64,000 bases of DNA from Candidatus Methylomirabilota bacterium (GTDB taxonomy: Bacteria; Methylomirabilota; Methylomirabilia; Rokubacteriales; CSP1-6): NCBI GenBank assembly GCA_035315345.1, contig DATFYA010000189.1:20094-84093 (forward strand), in the 5' to 3' direction. Position numbers and translations under genes: made by a program. Under the pieces are notes generated by a model. That model worked only from the letters and a program-made list of their open reading frames with translations. It did no database searches and was not told the DNA's origin. This document shows positions 61,833 to 64,000 of this stretch, piece by piece (position 1 is the first letter of the stretch; each line of letters opens with the position of its first letter).

Positions 61833-62905
61833 CCAGCCCGATCATCACCGAGGCCCTGCGCGCCCTCATCGACCATCGCGACCTGACGCGCCTCGAGGCG
61901 GCGGCCGCGATGGAAGCGATCATGTCGGGGGCGGGCACCAACGCCCAGATCGCCGCCTTCCTCACCGCGCTGCGCATGAAGGGCGAGACCGTCGAGGAGC
62001 TGATCGGCTTCGCGCAGGTGATGCGGCAGAAGGCGGTGAAGGTGCGCGCCGACGGCGCGGACCTGGTCGCCCAGACCGGCACCGATCGCGAGATGCTGAT
62101 CGACACGTGCGGCACCGGCGGCGACGCCTCGGGCACCTTCAACGTCTCCACCGCCACCGCGTTCGTGGTGGCGGGCGCCGGGCTGAAGGTGGCCAAGCAC
62201 GGGAACCGCTCGGTCTCGTCGCTCTGCGGCTCCGCCGACGTGGTCGAGACGCTCGGCATCAGCATCGACTTGAGCCCGGCGAAGGTGGCCCGCTGCCTGG
62301 ACGAGGTCGGCATCGGGTTCCTCTACGCCCCGCTGCTCCACACCGCGATGAAGCACGTGATGGCCGCCCGCCGGGAGATGGGCGTCCGCACCGTGTTCAA
62401 CATGCTCGGCCCCCTGACGAATCCCGCCGGGGCCAACGCCCAGCTGATCGGCGTGTACGCGCCCACCCTCACCGAGCCGCTGGCCCGCGTGCTCGCCGAG
62501 CTCGGAACGATTCGCGCCTTCGTCGTCCACGGCGCCGACGGGCTCGACGAGATCTCCAACACCGGCGAGAGCCACATCGCCGAGGTGCACGAGGGCGTCG
62601 TGCGGAGCACGCGGGTGCGCCCCGAGGACTTCGGGATGCCGCGGGCCACCATCGCCGAGCTGCAGGGCGGCGACCGCCAGGAGAACGCCGTGATCATCCG
62701 CCGGGTGCTCGCGGGCGCTTCCGGCCCGCGGCGGGACATCGTGCTGATGAACGCGGCGGCGGCCCTGGTGGCCGGGGCGAAGGCCCGCGATCTGAAAGAG
62801 GGCGTGGGCCTGGCCGCACAGTCGATCGACTCCGGGGCGGCCGGCGGCAAGCTCGACGCCCTCGTCACGCTGTCCCAGCGGCTCGCCAGAGAGGGCGCGG
62901 CCTAG
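61829..62905 (+). CDS. trpD: Anthranilate phosphoribosyltransferase
   Basis: A 358-residue enzyme joining anthranilate and PRPP in tryptophan synthesis. The PRPP motif DTCGTGGDASGTFNVST (about residues 92-108), KHGNRSVSSLCGSADVVE (about 121-138), RTVFNMLGPLTNPA (about 188-201) and the DGLDEIS metal site are intact, which separates it from the TrpD2 DNA-binding paralogues. GTG 61829 overlaps the giant kinase stop. No other trp gene is in the window, so trpD stands alone here and depends on read-through from the kinase gene. Confidence 0.96.
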   Translation: MTSPIITEALRALIDHRDLTRLEAAAAMEAIMSGAGTNAQIAAFLTALRMKGETVEELIGFAQVMRQKAVKVRADGADLVAQTGTDREMLIDTCGTGGDASGTFNVSTATAFVVAGAGLKVAKHGNRSVSSLCGSADVVETLGISIDLSPAKVARCLDEVGIGFLYAPLLHTAMKHVMAARREMGVRTVFNMLGPLTNPAGANAQLIGVYAPTLTEPLARVLAELGTIRAFVVHGADGLDEISNTGESHIAEVHEGVVRSTRVRPEDFGMPRATIAELQGGDRQENAVIIRRVLAGASGPRRDIVLMNAAAALVAGAKARDLKEGVGLAAQSIDSGAAGGKLDALVTLSQRLAREGAA

Positions 62906-62918
62906 CCCTGAGCGCCCA

Positions 62919-62948
62919 TTGACCGCGCCACGCCGGCGCAGGTACAAT
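62919..62948 (+). promoter_or_regulatory. Sigma70-type promoter of the GntR gene
   Basis: TTGACC (62919-62924) and TACAAT (62943-62948) with an 18-bp spacer make the best promoter match seen in the window. It starts 14 bp after trpD and reads towards the regulator gene, leaving a leader of about 110 bases. Confidence 0.65.
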
Positions 62949-63064
62949 GGGCGCCGGTCGCAGTAACTGCCTGTCGCGCTTGCGTGAATCCCGATTTCAA
63001 GCTCGACCGAGCCAGTCGGCGGCCGGCCGGAGTTCTAGAACACTCGAAGACGAGGGATTGCTAC

Positions 63065-64000
63065 TTGGCCAGTCGCGTGCCGCGCTATCACCAGATCGCC
63101 CAGACGCTGCGCGAGCGCATCGTGGCCGGCGGTCACGGTCCCGGCCAACGCCTCGACAACCAGCGGAGCCTCGCGCGGGAGTTCGGCGTCACGCTGATGA
63201 CGTTGCGCCAGGCCCTCGATCTGCTCGAGCGCGATGGACTCATCGCCCGCCGCCACGGTCTGGGCACCTTCATCGCCCGCCCGTCGATCGACTACGACAT
63301 TCTCCATCTGCGGGCCCTCGCGGGCGATCTGTCCGCGCTCGGGGAAGACGTGGCCACGCGGTTCGTGCGCAGCTACAAGACGGTCGCGGACCGTCGCGTC
63401 GCCGAGTCGCTGCGGCTCCCGGAGCGGGCGCCGGTCTTCGTCCTGGAGCGCCTGCGCCTCGTAGACGGTGAGCCGGTGAGCTTCCAGGCCTCGTACCTGC
63501 CCGCCGCGATCGGCGAAGAAGTCTCCAAGGCCGATCTGGCGGTGACCCCGCTCCGCCAGGTCCTGTCCTTCAAGCTGGGCATCGAGGTCACCGCGGCTCA
63601 CGAAACCGTGTCGGCGGTGCCCCTGGACCGGCAGGCCGCCCGCGAGATGGGCTGCCGCCCGGGCACCGCCGCCTTCCGCTCCGATCGCATCTCGACGGGC
63701 ACCGACGGCACCCCCATCGTCTACGACCGCGTCTTCATTCCGGGCGACCGCTTCCGCATCACCCGCCAGCTTCGCTACGACACCCTCGACGGCCACCCGC
63801 CCGCGGCGACGGTGACGGAAGCCGACACCGCCCCATCCACCGACCGCGGGGCAGTTCGGATGAGCGCTTGCGCGAAGGAGCCCGGCCGCCCAACTGGTGG
63901 CTCCGACGTTCAGGCGACCGAAAAATCCGCTTGCGCGAAGGAGCCCGGCCGCCCAAGTGGCGGCTCCGACGTTCAGGCGACCGAAAAATCCGCTTGCGCG
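63065..64000 (+). CDS. GntR family (HutC/UTRA) transcriptional regulator, runs off the window
   Basis: The frame is open from TTG 63065 to the window end (312 codons seen). Residues 5-72 form the GntR winged helix (RYHQIAQTLRERIVAG, SLAREFGVTLMTLRQALDLLERDGLI, GLGTFIARP). Residues about 90-238 are a UTRA effector domain (VFVLERLRLVDGEPVSFQASYLP, FRSDRISTGTDGTPIVYDRVFIPGDRF). UTRA regulators sense sugars, amino acids or histidine derivatives. The TTG is chosen for GAGGGA 7 bases upstream; GTG 63077 is the alternative. After the normal UTRA end the frame continues through about 30 residues into the 63-bp tandem repeat, which adds 21-residue units. Whether the protein really includes them is open. 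Confidence 0.85.
   Translation, partial: MASRVPRYHQIAQTLRERIVAGGHGPGQRLDNQRSLAREFGVTLMTLRQALDLLERDGLIARRHGLGTFIARPSIDYDILHLRALAGDLSALGEDVATRFVRSYKTVADRRVAESLRLPERAPVFVLERLRLVDGEPVSFQASYLPAAIGEEVSKADLAVTPLRQVLSFKLGIEVTAAHETVSAVPLDRQAAREMGCRPGTAAFRSDRISTGTDGTPIVYDRVFIPGDRFRITRQLRYDTLDGHPPAATVTEADTAPSTDRGAVRMSACAKEPGRPTGGSDVQATEKSACAKEPGRPSGGSDVQATEKSACA
63865..64000 (+). repeat. 63-bp tandem repeat at the window edge
   Basis: Units start at 63865, 63928 and 63991. The first two differ at only two or so bases and the third is cut by the window end. Each unit begins CGCTTGCGCGAAGGAGCCCG. The period is a multiple of three and no stop occurs in any plus-strand frame, so it prolongs the GntR reading frame. 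It has no spacers, which excludes CRISPR. Confidence 0.85.

Noticed and set aside
63865..64000. CRISPR array at the window end
   Set aside because: The 63-bp units are contiguous tandem copies without spacers and lack hairpin-type repeats.

Overview
The window is a stretch of a very GC-rich (roughly 70 %) bacterial chromosome, densely packed with genes that mostly share 4-bp start/stop overlaps (GTGA, ATGA). The cell should be Gram-negative: there are lipoproteins, periplasmic binding proteins and an outer-membrane beta-barrel protein. The mix of many Fe/phosphonate-type and branched-chain-type ABC transporters, acyl-CoA enzymes and huge GAF kinases resembles Candidatus Rokubacteria / Methylomirabilota. 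That placement is inference from gene content and memory, not from a marker gene. No rRNA, tRNA, CRISPR array, transposase or phage gene was seen. No gene-free stretch exceeds 300 bases.

Layout. 1-5325: the end of a 2-aminoethylphosphonate-type binding protein, a RecQ helicase, and the ATPase and fused permease of the same ABC system. 5495-9383: cupin, SDR dehydrogenase, CHASE2 nucleotide cyclase and a FecR-like exported protein. 9384-12385: a 142-bp inverted-repeat element, a Nudix hydrolase (minus strand), two small proteins, a HAD phosphatase and a methyltransferase. 12439-17648: a five-GAF hybrid histidine kinase and a response-regulator PP2C phosphatase (RsbU type), followed by a decayed binding-protein gene. 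18454-22924 (minus): an exported TPR-repeat protein and an exported caspase-like protein. 23073-25871: a beta-propeller lipoprotein, a second FecR-like protein and three small membrane proteins.

25994-45066 looks like one 19-kb transcription unit. It begins with glmS, continues with a single ORF that fuses an RsbW-like kinase to a STAS antagonist, and then carries a complete Pel exopolysaccharide locus in the Pseudomonas order A-B-C-D-E-F-G. In this locus pelA and pelB are each split into two genes (hydrolase + deacetylase; TPR scaffold + beta-barrel). GlmS supplies amino-sugar precursor, PelF polymerises, PelG/D/E form the inner-membrane complex with a c-di-GMP receptor (PelD), PelA processes the polymer and PelB/C export it. 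The unit ends with an ABC permease, an MFS transporter and an ABC ATPase.

45097-54602: rhodanese, enoyl-CoA hydratase, HAD phosphatase, apt, 3-hydroxyacyl-CoA dehydrogenase, acyl-CoA dehydrogenase and a five-gene branched-chain-amino-acid-type ABC transporter. This suggests import and beta-oxidation-like breakdown of an organic acid. 54654-62905: a 2392-residue hybrid kinase with about ten tandem GAF domains, overlapping trpD. 62919-64000: a sigma70-like promoter and a GntR/UTRA regulator whose open frame runs into a 63-bp tandem repeat at the window edge.
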